Shown: positions 16,531-24,830 of the stretch, one piece after another | How the letters are laid out: each line of letters begins with the position of its first letter | Position numbering within the stretch: position 1 is the first letter of the stretch | Assembly: GCF_014930365.1 (NCBI RefSeq) | Contig: NZ_JABXWI010000002.1 | Location: 248,001-312,000, forward strand | From: Streptomyces caniscabiei | Lineage (GTDB): Bacteria; Actinomycetota; Actinomycetes; Streptomycetales; Streptomycetaceae | Length of the DNA: 64,000 bases | Reading direction: 5' to 3' | The notes under the pieces: generated by a model | What the model was told of the DNA's origin: nothing | The model's database searches: none | The model's input: only the letters and a program-made list of their open reading frames with translations | Program-made: the position numbers and the translations under genes

Positions 16531-17728
16531 GGTCGACCTCCTTCGATGCCGCCGGGCCCTCCGGCGGGAACGTCTCGCGCCATCCGGCGCCGGCGGCGAT
16601 GGCCTGGCGCCACCGCCGGATCGCCTTGGGCGGCATGCCGACCGCGAGCGCGCCGGTGACCCGGTCGTCGGTGCGGTAGACGGCGAGGAATCGGCGCTCG
16701 GCCAGGTCGCCGTCGACGACCGACACCTCGTCGTGGCCGCGCAGCCAGCCGTAGGCCTGCACCTTCATGTCGTACTGGTCGGACCAGAAGTACGGCACCG
16801 GGGCGAAGGCCCGGCGGGCCTCCCGATCGGCGGCGAGCAGGTTGCGGGCGGCCGCCATGCCCTGCTCGGCGGCGTTCGTACGGTGCTCGACGCGCATCGG
16901 GACACCGAACAGCGGGTTGTACCAGCGAGCCACGTCACCGGCCGCGTACACGTTCTTCGCGGCCTCGCAGTACTCGTCGCACAGCACGCCGTCGCCGAGG
17001 CCCAGGCCGCTGTCCGCCAGCCATTCGGTGTTGGGTCGCGAGCCGACGGCGACCAGCACCTCGTCGGCCTCGACCACCTCGCCGTCCGCGAGCCGCACCC
17101 CGTGCCCGCCCACCTCCGTGACGGTGACGCCGGTGCGCAGGTCCACCCCGTGGTCGAGATGGGCCCGGGACAGCACCGCGCCGACCCGCTCGCCGACCGC
17201 GTGCGCCAGCGGCACCGGAGCCGGTTCCAGCAGGGTGACCTCGGCGCCGAGCCGCCAGGCGACGGCGGCGGCCTCCGCGCCGAGGAACCCGGCGCCGACC
17301 ACCACCAGCCGTGTCCCCGGCGTCAGCCGGTCCCGCAGCGTCAGCGCGTCGTCCAGGGTGCGCAGCACGTGCGCCCCCTCGCCGGGCAGCCGACGCGGGC
17401 GTACGCCGGTGGCGAGGACGAGTCCGTCGTACTGCACGGTGTCGCCGTCGGCGAGCCGTACCCGGCGCTCCCGCAGGTCGAGGCCGGTCGCGGCGGTCCC
17501 GAGCCGCAGGTCCAGGTCGAGGCCGGCCAGGTGGTCCGGGGCGCGCAGGGCGAGCCGGTCGGTGTCCCACTCCGCCGAGAGGAGCTGCTTGGACAGCGGG
17601 GGCCGGTCGTACGGGGCGTGGGGTTCGTCGCCGACGAGGGTGAGCGTGCCGTCGTAGCCCTCGCGGCGCAGTGTCTCGACCGCCGCCAGTCCGGCGGCCG
17701 AGGCACCCACGACCAGGATCCGCCTCAC
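16499..17728 (-). CDS. Ferredoxin reductase (BphA4/PuR type, FAD, NAD(P)H)
   Basis: 409 aa. FAD motif GASAAG at residues 8-13, NAD(P)H motif VVVGAGFLGAE near residue 145, YDRPPLSK near residue 40, and the C-terminal FWSDQYDMKVQAYG typical of Rieske and P450-system ferredoxin reductases. Transfers electrons from NAD(P)H to the adjacent [3Fe-4S] ferredoxin and on to the P450. ATG overlaps the ferredoxin stop by four bases, and its own 3' end overlaps the SDR start by 32 bases. With the P450 and ferredoxin it forms a complete class I P450 system. Confidence 0.94.
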   Translation of the reverse strand: MRRILVVGASAAGLAAVETLRREGYDGTLTLVGDEPHAPYDRPPLSKQLLSAEWDTDRLALRAPDHLAGLDLDLRLGTAATGLDLRERRVRLADGDTVQYDGLVLATGVRPRRLPGEGAHVLRTLDDALTLRDRLTPGTRLVVVGAGFLGAEAAAVAWRLGAEVTLLEPAPVPLAHAVGERVGAVLSRAHLDHGVDLRTGVTVTEVGGHGVRLADGEVVEADEVLVAVGSRPNTEWLADSGLGLGDGVLCDEYCEAAKNVYAAGDVARWYNPLFGVPMRVEHRTNAAEQGMAAARNLLAADREARRAFAPVPYFWSDQYDMKVQAYGWLRGHDEVSVVDGDLAERRFLAVYRTDDRVTGALAVGMPPKAIRRWRQAIAAGAGWRETFPPEGPAASKEVDHDTTAVRPVA

Positions 17729-17922
17729 CGGTCCACCAGTCGGATCGCGGCGGCGGGGCAGATCGCGACGGCCTCCTGCACCCCGTCCATGAGGTCGTCG
17801 GCGGGGTGCTCCTCCAGCAGGATCGCGACGCCGTCCTCGTCACGCTGGTCGAACACCTCGGGGGAGGCCATCACACACTGGCCGGAGGCCACGCACTTGG
17901 GTTCGTCGAGTTCCACACGCAT
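17725..17922 (-). CDS. [3Fe-4S] ferredoxin of the P450 system
   Basis: 65 aa. Cluster ligands C10, C16 and C55 (C-x5-C ... CP) with Ser13 at the position of the fourth cysteine of a 4Fe ferredoxin, the normal pattern for Streptomyces P450 [3Fe-4S] ferredoxins. Cytoplasmic one-electron carrier between the overlapping ferredoxin reductase and the P450 encoded 37 bases upstream in the operon. Confidence 0.95.
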   Translation of the reverse strand: MRVELDEPKCVASGQCVMASPEVFDQRDEDGVAILLEEHPADDLMDGVQEAVAICPAAAIRLVDR

Positions 17923-17959
17923 GGGGTGCTCCTTGGTTCGCGTACTCGTGGGGGGGGTG

Positions 17960-19201
17960 TCACCAGGTGACCGGCAGGCACTTCACGCCGTAGGTGGTGC
18001 CGGTGTGGTTGAAGGCCAACTGGTCGAGGGGGGCGGCCGGGCGGAGGGTGGGGACGCGGCGGTAGAGCGTGCCGTAGACGACCTGGAGTTCGAGGCGGGC
18101 GAGGTTCTGCCCGAGGCACTGGTGGGGGCCGTAGCCGAACGCGTTGTGCTGGCGTGCGGGGCGGCTCAGGTCCAGGCGCTCGGCCTCCGGGAAGGCGCTG
18201 GGGTCCCAGTTGGCCGTCTGGAGGTCGAAGAGGAGGCCGTCGCCCTTGCGGATGATCTGGCCGCCGATCTCGATGTCGTCCTTGGCGACCCGGCGCAGGC
18301 CCGAGTGCACGATGGAGAGGTAGCGAAGCAGCTCGTCGACGGCGCCCGCGACGACCTTCGGGTCCTCGGTGTCGCGCAGCACGGCGAGCTGGTCGGGGTG
18401 CTCGAACAGGGCGAGCGTGCCGAGGCTGATCATCGTGGCGGTGGTCTCGTGCCCGGCGATCAGCATGGCGACGCCCATGCTGACGGCCTCCTCGTGGGCC
18501 ATCTCGCCGCTCTTGACCCGGCCGGCCATCTCCGACAGCACGTCGTCGCCCGGCTCGACGAGCTTCTCCCGGAACAGGGCGTCCAGGTATCCGCCCAGGT
18601 TGCGGGCGGCGGCGGACGCCTCCTCGGCCGTCAGGGCGCTGTCGAGGGCCCGGTTGCTGTTCTCCTGGAAGAACTCGTGGTCCTTGTACGGCACGCCGAG
18701 CAGGTCGGCGATGACGAGCGAGGGCACCGGCAGGGCCAGCGCGGTGAGCAGGTCGGCCGGGTCGGGGCCGGCCAGCATGGCGTCGATCAGGTCGTCGACG
18801 ATCTTCTGCACCGCCGGGCGCATGGCCTCGATCCGCTTGACCAGGAACGGTGCGTTGACCGAGCGGCGCAGCCGGGTGTGCTCGGGGGCGTCGGTGTTGG
18901 TGATCAGTTTCGGGGTGTGCGGGGCGATGGCGGCGCGGTGGGCGTTGACGTGGGGGAAGTCGGGCTCGTGGTCGTCGTTGCTGACGCGCGGGTCGGTGAG
19001 CAGGGTGCGCTGGTCGGCGTGGCGGGTGATCAGCCAGGGGGTGGTGCCGTTCCAGATCCGCACCTTGGTGATGGGCCGGTCGCCGCGGAGTTCGCCGGCG
19101 GCCGGGGGCGGGGCGAGCGGGCAGCCCGACGCCCTCGGCATGGGGTAGTCGGGGATCGGGCCGCCGGTCTCGGAGACGGCGTCGGTGAGGGTGTCGGCCA
19201 T
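17960..19201 (-). CDS. Cytochrome P450 (CYP105-like)
   Basis: 413 aa from ATG 19201, with GAGGAG just upstream. Complete P450 motifs: I-helix AGHETT near residue 248, ExxR (ELLR) near residue 290, and heme loop FGYGPHQCLGQNLA with the thiolate Cys362. Overall sequence reads like the CYP105/107 actinobacterial class, soluble and ferredoxin-dependent. First gene of the leftward operon P450-ferredoxin-reductase-SDR-BVMO-SMP30, implying regio-specific hydroxylation of a hydrophobic substrate that is then further oxidised. Substrate cannot be read from sequence. Confidence 0.94.
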   Translation of the reverse strand: MADTLTDAVSETGGPIPDYPMPRASGCPLAPPPAAGELRGDRPITKVRIWNGTTPWLITRHADQRTLLTDPRVSNDDHEPDFPHVNAHRAAIAPHTPKLITNTDAPEHTRLRRSVNAPFLVKRIEAMRPAVQKIVDDLIDAMLAGPDPADLLTALALPVPSLVIADLLGVPYKDHEFFQENSNRALDSALTAEEASAAARNLGGYLDALFREKLVEPGDDVLSEMAGRVKSGEMAHEEAVSMGVAMLIAGHETTATMISLGTLALFEHPDQLAVLRDTEDPKVVAGAVDELLRYLSIVHSGLRRVAKDDIEIGGQIIRKGDGLLFDLQTANWDPSAFPEAERLDLSRPARQHNAFGYGPHQCLGQNLARLELQVVYGTLYRRVPTLRPAAPLDQLAFNHTGTTYGVKCLPVTW

Positions 19202-19614
19202 GGTCTCTCCTCGGTCGTGGGGGCTCCTGTGGGGGGGGAGCGCCGGGGGATGCGTCGAGGCCTCGATGAGCACATGCAAACAGAGCGGTCTGACGGCTCC
19301 CGGTCAGTTGCCTGACAGAAAGCTGACGTGACCTGGATCACATCGGGGGTGGGAGTGGCGGCGGGAGGCGCGCCGACGGGGTGGGTCGGGGTGGGTTTTT
19401 GGCCAACCAATGGGCCTTCTTCGGTGGCCAGTTGGTGCCCGCGAGCGCATCCTGGGCCCGTCCGGGGCGGGGCCCCTTCGGGCACGCGACAGGGCGGCAC
19501 CGGAGGGGTCCGGTGCCGCCGTGTCGCGGGTACGGCGGGTGTCAGCCGCCACCGCGCGGCCGGGGTGATTTGCTTCCCTGCGTGTGCGGCGGGGCCGTGT
19601 GCGGGGTGGCGCGT
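19202..19614. other. 413-base intergenic region upstream of the P450 operon
   Basis: Holds the P450 operon promoter and the terminator of the response regulator gene (hairpin at 19485-19528). At 19303-19316 is GTCAG-N4-CTGAC in AT-richer DNA, a possible regulator site about 100 bases before the P450 start. TTGCCTGAC at 19308-19316 matches the left half of the MarR operator at 9158 but the right half does not. No gene is supported here. Confidence 0.5.
19485..19528. terminator. Hairpin terminator after the orphan response regulator
   Basis: CGCGACAGGGCGGCACCGGA pairs with TCCGGTGCCGCCGTGTCGCG with one mismatch around a GGGG loop. It lies about 90 bases past the regulator stop codon (19615) on the same strand. 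Confidence 0.7.
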
Positions 19615-20346
19615 TCAGCGGTCCCCGGTGGAGGCGCCGAGCCAGTAGCCGAAGCCGCGGCGGGTGTGGATGAGCGGCGGGGCCTCGCGGTCGACCTTGC
19701 GGCGGAGCCGGGAGACCAGTTGTTCGATGGCGTTGTCGCCGTGGAAGTCGCCCCAGACGTAGCGGCCGATCTGCTCCTTCGACAGCACCTTGTGCGCGTT
19801 GACGAGGAGGTAGCGCAGGAGGCGGTACTCCGCCGGGGTGAGGTGCAACGCCCGGCCCGCGCGCCGGGCCTGGCAGGCGGGGTCGTCCAGGACCAGGTCG
19901 CGGTAGGACGGTTCGCTGTCCCGGCGGACGGGTTTTCGGCCACGGAGCAGGACCTGGGCGCGGGCCAGGACCTCGGCGATGCGGAAGGGTTTGGTGACGT
20001 AGTCCTGTTCGCCGAGGCCGACCTCGGGGAGGAGTCTGCCGAGGGAGTCGTACCGGGTCAGGAACAGGACGGGTGGGCGGTGGGCCAGGGGGCGGCGCTC
20101 CCGGCCGAGGCCCTCCAGGTCCGGCAGCGCGAGGTCCAGTACGACCAGGTCGAAGCGTTGCTCGGTGAGCCGGGCCACGGCTGCCGCGCCCGACTCGGCC
20201 GTGTGGATCCGGTATCCCGCCAACTCCAGCGTGGTGGAGAGGAGTTCGGAGACGTCCTGGTCGTCGGCGACGACGAGGACGTGCTGGCCCGCGCCCCTGG
20301 GGAGCGACGGTTTCTCACTGGCACCGCCGTGCGTGGTTAAGGCCAT
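19615..20346 (-). CDS. Orphan OmpR-type response regulator with TTA codon
   Basis: 243 aa. Receiver domain (residues 22-135) has acidic residues DDQD, phosphoacceptor D71 (VVLDLALP), T in VLFLTRYD and K in YVTKPF. The C-terminal winged HTH (LHLTPAEYRLLRYLLVN to HTRRGFGYWL) is OmpR/PhoB class. No kinase gene adjoins it. Codon 3 is TTA (ATG GCC TTA ACC), the rare leucine codon read by the bldA tRNA in Streptomyces, so translation is probably developmentally gated. It lies between the P450 operon and the SDR/ADH pair. No other in-frame start rescues the N-terminus. Confidence 0.88.
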   Translation of the reverse strand: MALTTHGGASEKPSLPRGAGQHVLVVADDQDVSELLSTTLELAGYRIHTAESGAAAVARLTEQRFDLVVLDLALPDLEGLGRERRPLAHRPPVLFLTRYDSLGRLLPEVGLGEQDYVTKPFRIAEVLARAQVLLRGRKPVRRDSEPSYRDLVLDDPACQARRAGRALHLTPAEYRLLRYLLVNAHKVLSKEQIGRYVWGDFHGDNAIEQLVSRLRRKVDREAPPLIHTRRGFGYWLGASTGDR

Positions 20347-20416
20347 TCGCGTCCGTCTCTTTCCTCACGGGGCGGGTCGGGCGTCGGTCGTCATGGACGA
20401 CACCCTACCCCTCTCG

Positions 20417-20433
20417 TTGCTTGACTCAAGTAA
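20417..20433. promoter_or_regulatory. Candidate MarR operator, copy 1 upstream of SDR/ADH
   Basis: TTGCTTGACTCAAGTAA, inverted half-sites TTGCTTG/TTACTTG around ACT. It differs by one base from the 9158-9174 site in the marR/hydrolase region. Located 65 bases before the SDR start. Confidence 0.65.
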
Positions 20434-20444
20434 GTCTCTTGTGC

Positions 20445-20461
20445 TTGCCTCACTCAAGCAA
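20445..20461. promoter_or_regulatory. Candidate MarR operator, copy 2 upstream of SDR/ADH
   Basis: TTGCCTCACTCAAGCAA, the same half-site pair around ACT, centred 28 bases downstream of copy 1. Two tandem sites could bind two dimers cooperatively. Confidence 0.6.
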
Positions 20462-20497
20462 GCAGAAGCCGACAGTAGCCACGGAAAAGGACCTCAT

Positions 20498-21265
20498 ATG
20501 AGCAGCAACGGCCTCGACGGCCGCGGTGTCGTCGTCACGGGATCCGGGTCCGGCATCGGCCGGGCCGCGGCCCTGAAGTTCGCCGCGGCGGGAGCGAAGG
20601 TGCTGGTGGCCGACATCTCCGGGAAGGCCGCCGAGGAGACAGCGGAGGCGATCACGGCGGCCGGCGGCACCGCCGTCGCGGTCGTGGGCGACCTCAGTGA
20701 CCAGGCGGTCGTGGACGAGGTCGTCACGCGCGCCGTGGAGACCTTCGGCGGGCTGGACGTCCTGGTGAACAACGCCGGGATCATGGACCGGATGTCCGCC
20801 CTCGCCGATGTCGACGACAGTGAGTGGGAGCGGGTCATCCGGGTCAACCTGACCGCGCCGTTCCTGCTCACCCGGGCGGTCCTGCCGCACATGCTGAAGG
20901 CGGAGCGCGGCTCGATCGTCTTCACCGCCTCCGAGGCGGGACTGCGCGGCAGCGCGGCCGGCGCCGCCTACACCGCGTCGAAGCACGGCGTGGTCGGCCT
21001 CGTGAAGAGCCTGTCGGTGATGTACCGCAAGCAGGGCATCCGGGCCAACGCGATAGCCCCCGGCCCCACGATGACCAACATCCAGGTCGACGCCGACCAG
21101 CAGGCGCACGGTCCGGCCGTCATCGGCGGGCTGATCGGCGCCACCATCGGCCGGCTCGGCACGGCCGAGGAGCAGGCCGACGCGATCGTCTTCCTCGCCT
21201 CCGACGCGGCCGCCTTCGTCAACGGCGTGGTGCTGCCGGTCGACGACGCCTGGGCCGCCGTCTGA
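20498..21265 (+). CDS. SDR family oxidoreductase
   Basis: 255 aa from ATG 20498. Classical SDR: TGSGSGIG at residues 14-21, NNAG near residue 90, and catalytic Y158/K162 in YTASK; APGPTMTNI follows. NAD(P)(H)-dependent alcohol/ketone oxidoreductase, cytoplasmic. Preceded by two tandem copies of the marR-region palindrome and followed after 55 bases by a zinc alcohol dehydrogenase; the two probably form one MarR-controlled transcript. The frame upstream to 20165 overlaps the response regulator and is not coding. Confidence 0.93.
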   Translation: MSSNGLDGRGVVVTGSGSGIGRAAALKFAAAGAKVLVADISGKAAEETAEAITAAGGTAVAVVGDLSDQAVVDEVVTRAVETFGGLDVLVNNAGIMDRMSALADVDDSEWERVIRVNLTAPFLLTRAVLPHMLKAERGSIVFTASEAGLRGSAAGAAYTASKHGVVGLVKSLSVMYRKQGIRANAIAPGPTMTNIQVDADQQAHGPAVIGGLIGATIGRLGTAEEQADAIVFLASDAAAFVNGVVLPVDDAWAAV

Positions 21266-21320
21266 CGTCGGCGCACCCGCCTCCGTTCTCGTAGCAAGCT
21301 CGTAGAAAGTGAGTCCTGAC

Positions 21321-22364
21321 ATGGCGACGATGAAGTCCGTACGGACCGCCGGTGTCGGCAAGGTCGAGGTCGTCGACGTCGAGCGCCCCGTGCCCGGCCC
21401 CGCGGACGTGCTCGTACGCGTCCGCGCCTGCGGCATCTGCGGCACCGACACCACCTTCCTCCACATGGGAGGCGTACCGTCCCGAGCCCACCTGGGCGGC
21501 GAGCTGATCCCGGTGGCGCTCGGCCACGAACCGGCCGGAGAGATCGTCGAGGTCGGCGCCGAGGTCACCGGCCTCGCGGTCGGCGACCGGGTGGTGATCA
21601 ACCCGCAGGACGCGCCGACCGGCATCATCGGCTGCGGCGGCGCGTACGGCGGGATGAGCGAGTACCTGCTGATCGAGAACGCCGAGGTCGGCAAGGGGGT
21701 GGCGGTGTTCCCGGACCACGTGCCCTTCGACGTGGCCGCCCTCAACGAGCCCATGGCCGTGGCCCGGCACTGCGTCAACCGTTCGGAGGCCGGGCCCGAC
21801 GACAAGGTCGTGGTCTTCGGGGCCGGACCCATCGGCCTCGGCGCGGCGATCTGGCTGAAGCTGCGCGGGGTGAGGCACGTGGTGGTGGTCGACGTCATCC
21901 CCTCCCGGCTGGAGAAGGCACTGGCCGTGGGCGCGGACGCCGTCGTCGACTCGGGCAAGGAGGATGTCGCCGCGCGACTCACCGAGTTGCACGGCCAGGC
22001 CGCCAACGCGCTGGGGCAGCCCCGGCCCGGCACCGACATCTTCATCGACGCGGCCGGCGTGCCCGCCGTGTTCAACACCGTGGTGGGCTCGGCCAAGTGG
22101 GGCGCGAAGCTGGTCATGGTCGCCGTGCAGAAGAAGGGGTCGGAGATCGACCTCGGCGGCATGCTCCGCAGCGAGCTGACCCTGATCGCCTCCCAGGGCT
22201 ACCCCACCGAGATCTTCGAGGTCACCCCCGAGATCGTCGAGCACCACGAGCGTTTCGCCCGGCTCATCAGTCACCGGGTGCCCGCCGACGACGTCGAGCG
22301 GGCCTTCGAGCTGGCGCTGACGCCGGGTGCCGCGGAGAAGGTGGTCGTGACGTTCGACGCGTAG
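21321..22364 (+). CDS. Zinc-dependent alcohol dehydrogenase (MDR family)
   Basis: 347 aa from ATG 21321. Catalytic zinc ligands C40 (CGICGTD) and H69-E70 (GHEP); NAD(P) motif GAGPIG near residue 170. The four-cysteine structural zinc loop is absent (the segment reads INPQDAPTGIIGCGG), as in sorbitol- and threonine-dehydrogenase-like branches. Oxidises an alcohol to aldehyde or ketone. Paired with the SDR at 20498; a strong hairpin at 22386-22430 ends the unit. Confidence 0.93.
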   Translation: MATMKSVRTAGVGKVEVVDVERPVPGPADVLVRVRACGICGTDTTFLHMGGVPSRAHLGGELIPVALGHEPAGEIVEVGAEVTGLAVGDRVVINPQDAPTGIIGCGGAYGGMSEYLLIENAEVGKGVAVFPDHVPFDVAALNEPMAVARHCVNRSEAGPDDKVVVFGAGPIGLGAAIWLKLRGVRHVVVVDVIPSRLEKALAVGADAVVDSGKEDVAARLTELHGQAANALGQPRPGTDIFIDAAGVPAVFNTVVGSAKWGAKLVMVAVQKKGSEIDLGGMLRSELTLIASQGYPTEIFEVTPEIVEHHERFARLISHRVPADDVERAFELALTPGAAEKVVVTFDA

Positions 22365-22385
22365 GAGGGCGCGACGGTCCCAAGT

Positions 22386-22430
22386 GACGGGGGCCCGCCG
22401 CCGGTTGTCGCCGGCCGGTGGGCCCCCGTC
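22386..22430. terminator. Strong hairpin terminator after the SDR/ADH operon
   Basis: GACGGGGGCCCGCCGCCGG pairs with CCGGCCGGTGGGCCCCCGTC around TTGTCG with minimal mismatch, 22 bases after the ADH stop. Confidence 0.75.
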
Positions 22431-22613
22431 GCCGCTTCCGCGCCGACGGGCGGTCAACCCGGCCCGGATTGGGGCCACATGGGCGGTTCGCACCTGGAGG
22501 ATGCTACGAATCTGAGGATTCTCTGAGCATTCGGTGTACCCCTTACGTAACCGAGGACGCGCAAGACCCGTGCCGGATGACCCGCCGGCGCCGGAGTGTC
22601 CTTGAGAGGCCTG

Positions 22614-24068
22614 ATGAGACGCAACACGCGAAAGAGATCGAACACCGCCCGCCGAGCGGTGGGTGCGGCAGCCGCAGTGGCCATCGGTGCCGGCGGCCTG
22701 GTGGCGGTCAACATCTACGCCTCGGCAGGCGAGACCGGCTCCAAGGCACCCGCCCAGAACCAGGTGCTCGCGGCCGGAACGTCCACCATCGAGTGCCCCG
22801 ACGTGGGCCAGAAGCTGACGTCGGTACCGGCCCAGGCGAAGGCTCAGGTCGACAGGGAACTGGCCCTGCTCGACAAGCAGATCTCCGAGGCGTACCAGCG
22901 CCTCTCCACCTCGCAGAGGGCGATCCAGCAGGACCCCAATTTCGCGCAGAACGCGATCGTGGGCCCGCTGAAGGACAAGCGGAAGGCGACGATCGACCGG
23001 ATCGCCACCGCCATCGGCCGGGTGGCCGCCAAGCCGCAGGGCCTCGACGCGCTGGCGGCCTGCACGCTGCGCGCCACCGGCAACCAGCCCGCTCCAGCGC
23101 CGAGCGGCGGCGCCAACCAGGGCGGCAACAACACCAATGCCGGGGTGGCCGGCAACGGTCCCGTGGCCGCCGACTTCGTGGACATCACCAAGGTGCGGCC
23201 CAACGTGCGCACGCCCGCCAGGTCGGCGCAGGCCTCGAAGGGCAGCTTCGTCACCAAGTGCGGGGTGAACGCCAACAAGCTGTACAACAGCGACAACGTC
23301 ATCGTCGCGCCCGGTGTCACCAACGGCGCCCACCACATGCACGACTACGTCGGCAACCAGGACAACGACGCCTTCTCCAGCGACCAGGACCTCGCCAAGG
23401 CCGGGACCAGCTGCCGGAACAAGGGTGACAGGTCGTCGTACTTCTGGCCGGTGCTGCGACTCCAGGACGGCACCAAGGAGTTCGACGCCGCCCAGCAGGG
23501 CGGCGGCGCCGAGGGCAACTCGGGCCGGATCCTGACGGCGAAGCAGGCCACCCTGAACTTCGTGGGCAGCCCCCGCGGCAAGGTGGTGGCGATGCCCAGG
23601 CTGCTGCGCATCATCACCGGTGACGCCAAGGCGTTCGTCAACGGCCCCGCCAACGCCAACGCCTCCTGGAGCTGCACCGGCTTCGAGAACAAGGTGCAGC
23701 TGAAGGACAAGTACCCGCTCTGCCCCGCGGGCAGCGACGTGGTGCGCACCTTCAAGTTCCAGAGCTGCTGGGACGGCAAGAACATCGACAGCGCCAACCA
23801 CCGTACGCACGTGGCCTTCGCCGACGCGAACGGCAACTGCGCGGCCGGTTTCAAGGCCATCCCGCAGCTGGTGCAGCGGCTGGTGTACGACGTGGACGCG
23901 CCCAGCGTGAAGGACAACGGCAAGACCCGTCCGTTCTACTCGCTGGACAGCTTCCCCGAGCAGCAGCACAAGCCGGTCACCGACCACGGTGACTTCATCA
24001 ACGTCTTCGACCAGAAGCTGATGAACAAGGCGGTCCAGTGCATCAACACCGGACGCAAGTGCAGCTGA
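22614..24068 (+). CDS. Secreted DUF1996 domain protein
   Basis: About 484 aa from ATG 22614; a GTG at 22596 six codons upstream is an alternative. A twin-basic N-terminus (MRRNTRKRS) and hydrophobic stretch [18 protein letters not shown] act as a signal or signal-anchor. A helical region (residues 50-150) and a Gly/Asn linker lead to the DUF1996 domain (about 200-440), with [25 protein letters not shown], PHxxxx-like [10 protein letters not shown] and many paired cysteines. DUF1996 proteins are extracellular in fungi and actinomycetes; the biochemical role is not established. Ends at a 17-bp hairpin shared with the convergent regulator gene. Confidence 0.85.
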   Translation: MRRNTRKRSNTARRAVGAAAAVAIGAGGLVAVNIYASAGETGSKAPAQNQVLAAGTSTIECPDVGQKLTSVPAQAKAQVDRELALLDKQISEAYQRLSTSQRAIQQDPNFAQNAIVGPLKDKRKATIDRIATAIGRVAAKPQGLDALAACTLRATGNQPAPAPSGGANQGGNNTNAGVAGNGPVAADFVDITKVRPNVRTPARSAQASKGSFVTKCGVNANKLYNSDNVIVAPGVTNGAHHMHDYVGNQDNDAFSSDQDLAKAGTSCRNKGDRSSYFWPVLRLQDGTKEFDAAQQGGGAEGNSGRILTAKQATLNFVGSPRGKVVAMPRLLRIITGDAKAFVNGPANANASWSCTGFENKVQLKDKYPLCPAGSDVVRTFKFQSCWDGKNIDSANHRTHVAFADANGNCAAGFKAIPQLVQRLVYDVDAPSVKDNGKTRPFYSLDSFPEQQHKPVTDHGDFINVFDQKLMNKAVQCINTGRKCS

Positions 24069-24080
24069 GTTGAGACCCTG

Positions 24081-24116
24081 GGTGGGTGGGCGCCGTCGTG
24101 ACGGCGCCCACCCACC
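24081..24116. terminator. Bidirectional 17-bp hairpin terminator
   Basis: Perfect 17-base arms (24081-24097 and 24100-24116) with a 2-base loop, between the DUF1996 stop and the stop of the convergent NarL-type regulator. Confidence 0.8.
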
Positions 24117-24760
24117 TATGTGTTGTTCAGATACGCCAGCACGGCCAGCACCCTGCGGTGTCCGCTGTCGCCGGTCGGCAGGCCGAGCTTCGCGAAGACG
24201 TTGCCGATGTGCTTGCTGACGGCTCGTTCGGTGACCACCAGGGTGCGGGCGATGCCGGCGTTGTCGTGGCCCTCGGCCATCAGCTTCAGCACCTCGCGCT
24301 CGCGCGGGGTGAGCGAGTCGAGCGGTGAGTCCTTGCGGCGGGTGAGCAGTTCGGCGACGACCTCCGGGTCGAGCGCGGTACCGCCGGCCGCGACCCGGTC
24401 GAGGGCGTCGAGGAACTCGTCGACCCGGCCGACCCGGTCCTTGAGCAGATAGCCGACCCCGCCCGCTCCGCCGCCGAGCAGCTCGGCGGCGTACGACTCC
24501 TCCACGTACTGCGAGAGGACCAGCACCGGGAGGCCGGGGAGCCGCCGGCGGGCCTCCAGCGCCGCGCGCAGTCCCTCGTCGCGGAATCCGGGCGGCATCC
24601 GGACGTCCAGGACGGCGATGTCCGGGCGGTGTTCCAGCAGGGCGGGGAGGACCTCGGGGCCGCTGCCCGCGACCGCGACGACCTCGTGTCCGGCCGAGGC
24701 CAGCAGCAGGACGAGACCCTCTCTGAGCAGGGCGTTGTCCTCGGCGATCACCACACGCAC
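24116..24760 (-). CDS. NarL/LuxR-type response regulator
   Basis: 214 aa. Receiver with ED at residues 7-8, phosphoacceptor D52 (AVLDVRMPP) and LLKDRV near residue 108; C-terminal LuxR HTH from LTPREREVLKLMAEG to VSKHIGNVFAKLGL. Partner of the histidine kinase encoded immediately upstream (stop and start 70 bases apart). Target genes unknown. Confidence 0.93.
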   Translation of the reverse strand: MRVVIAEDNALLREGLVLLLASAGHEVVAVAGSGPEVLPALLEHRPDIAVLDVRMPPGFRDEGLRAALEARRRLPGLPVLVLSQYVEESYAAELLGGGAGGVGYLLKDRVGRVDEFLDALDRVAAGGTALDPEVVAELLTRRKDSPLDSLTPREREVLKLMAEGHDNAGIARTLVVTERAVSKHIGNVFAKLGLPTGDSGHRRVLAVLAYLNNT

Positions 24761-24830
24761 GGCCGTACCACCTCAGTCGTCGACCGCCGTGTGCGCGAGG
24801 TGCCCCGATCGGTCGTCGGTTTCCTTCCGC

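Noticed and set aside
16430..19315. 961-residue plus-strand frame over the P450 operon
   Set aside because: Antisense to five genes with intact catalytic motifs; no domain seen.
19308..19324. Fourth MarR operator before the P450 gene
   Set aside because: Only the left half-site matches well; kept as a weak finding but not annotated as an operator.
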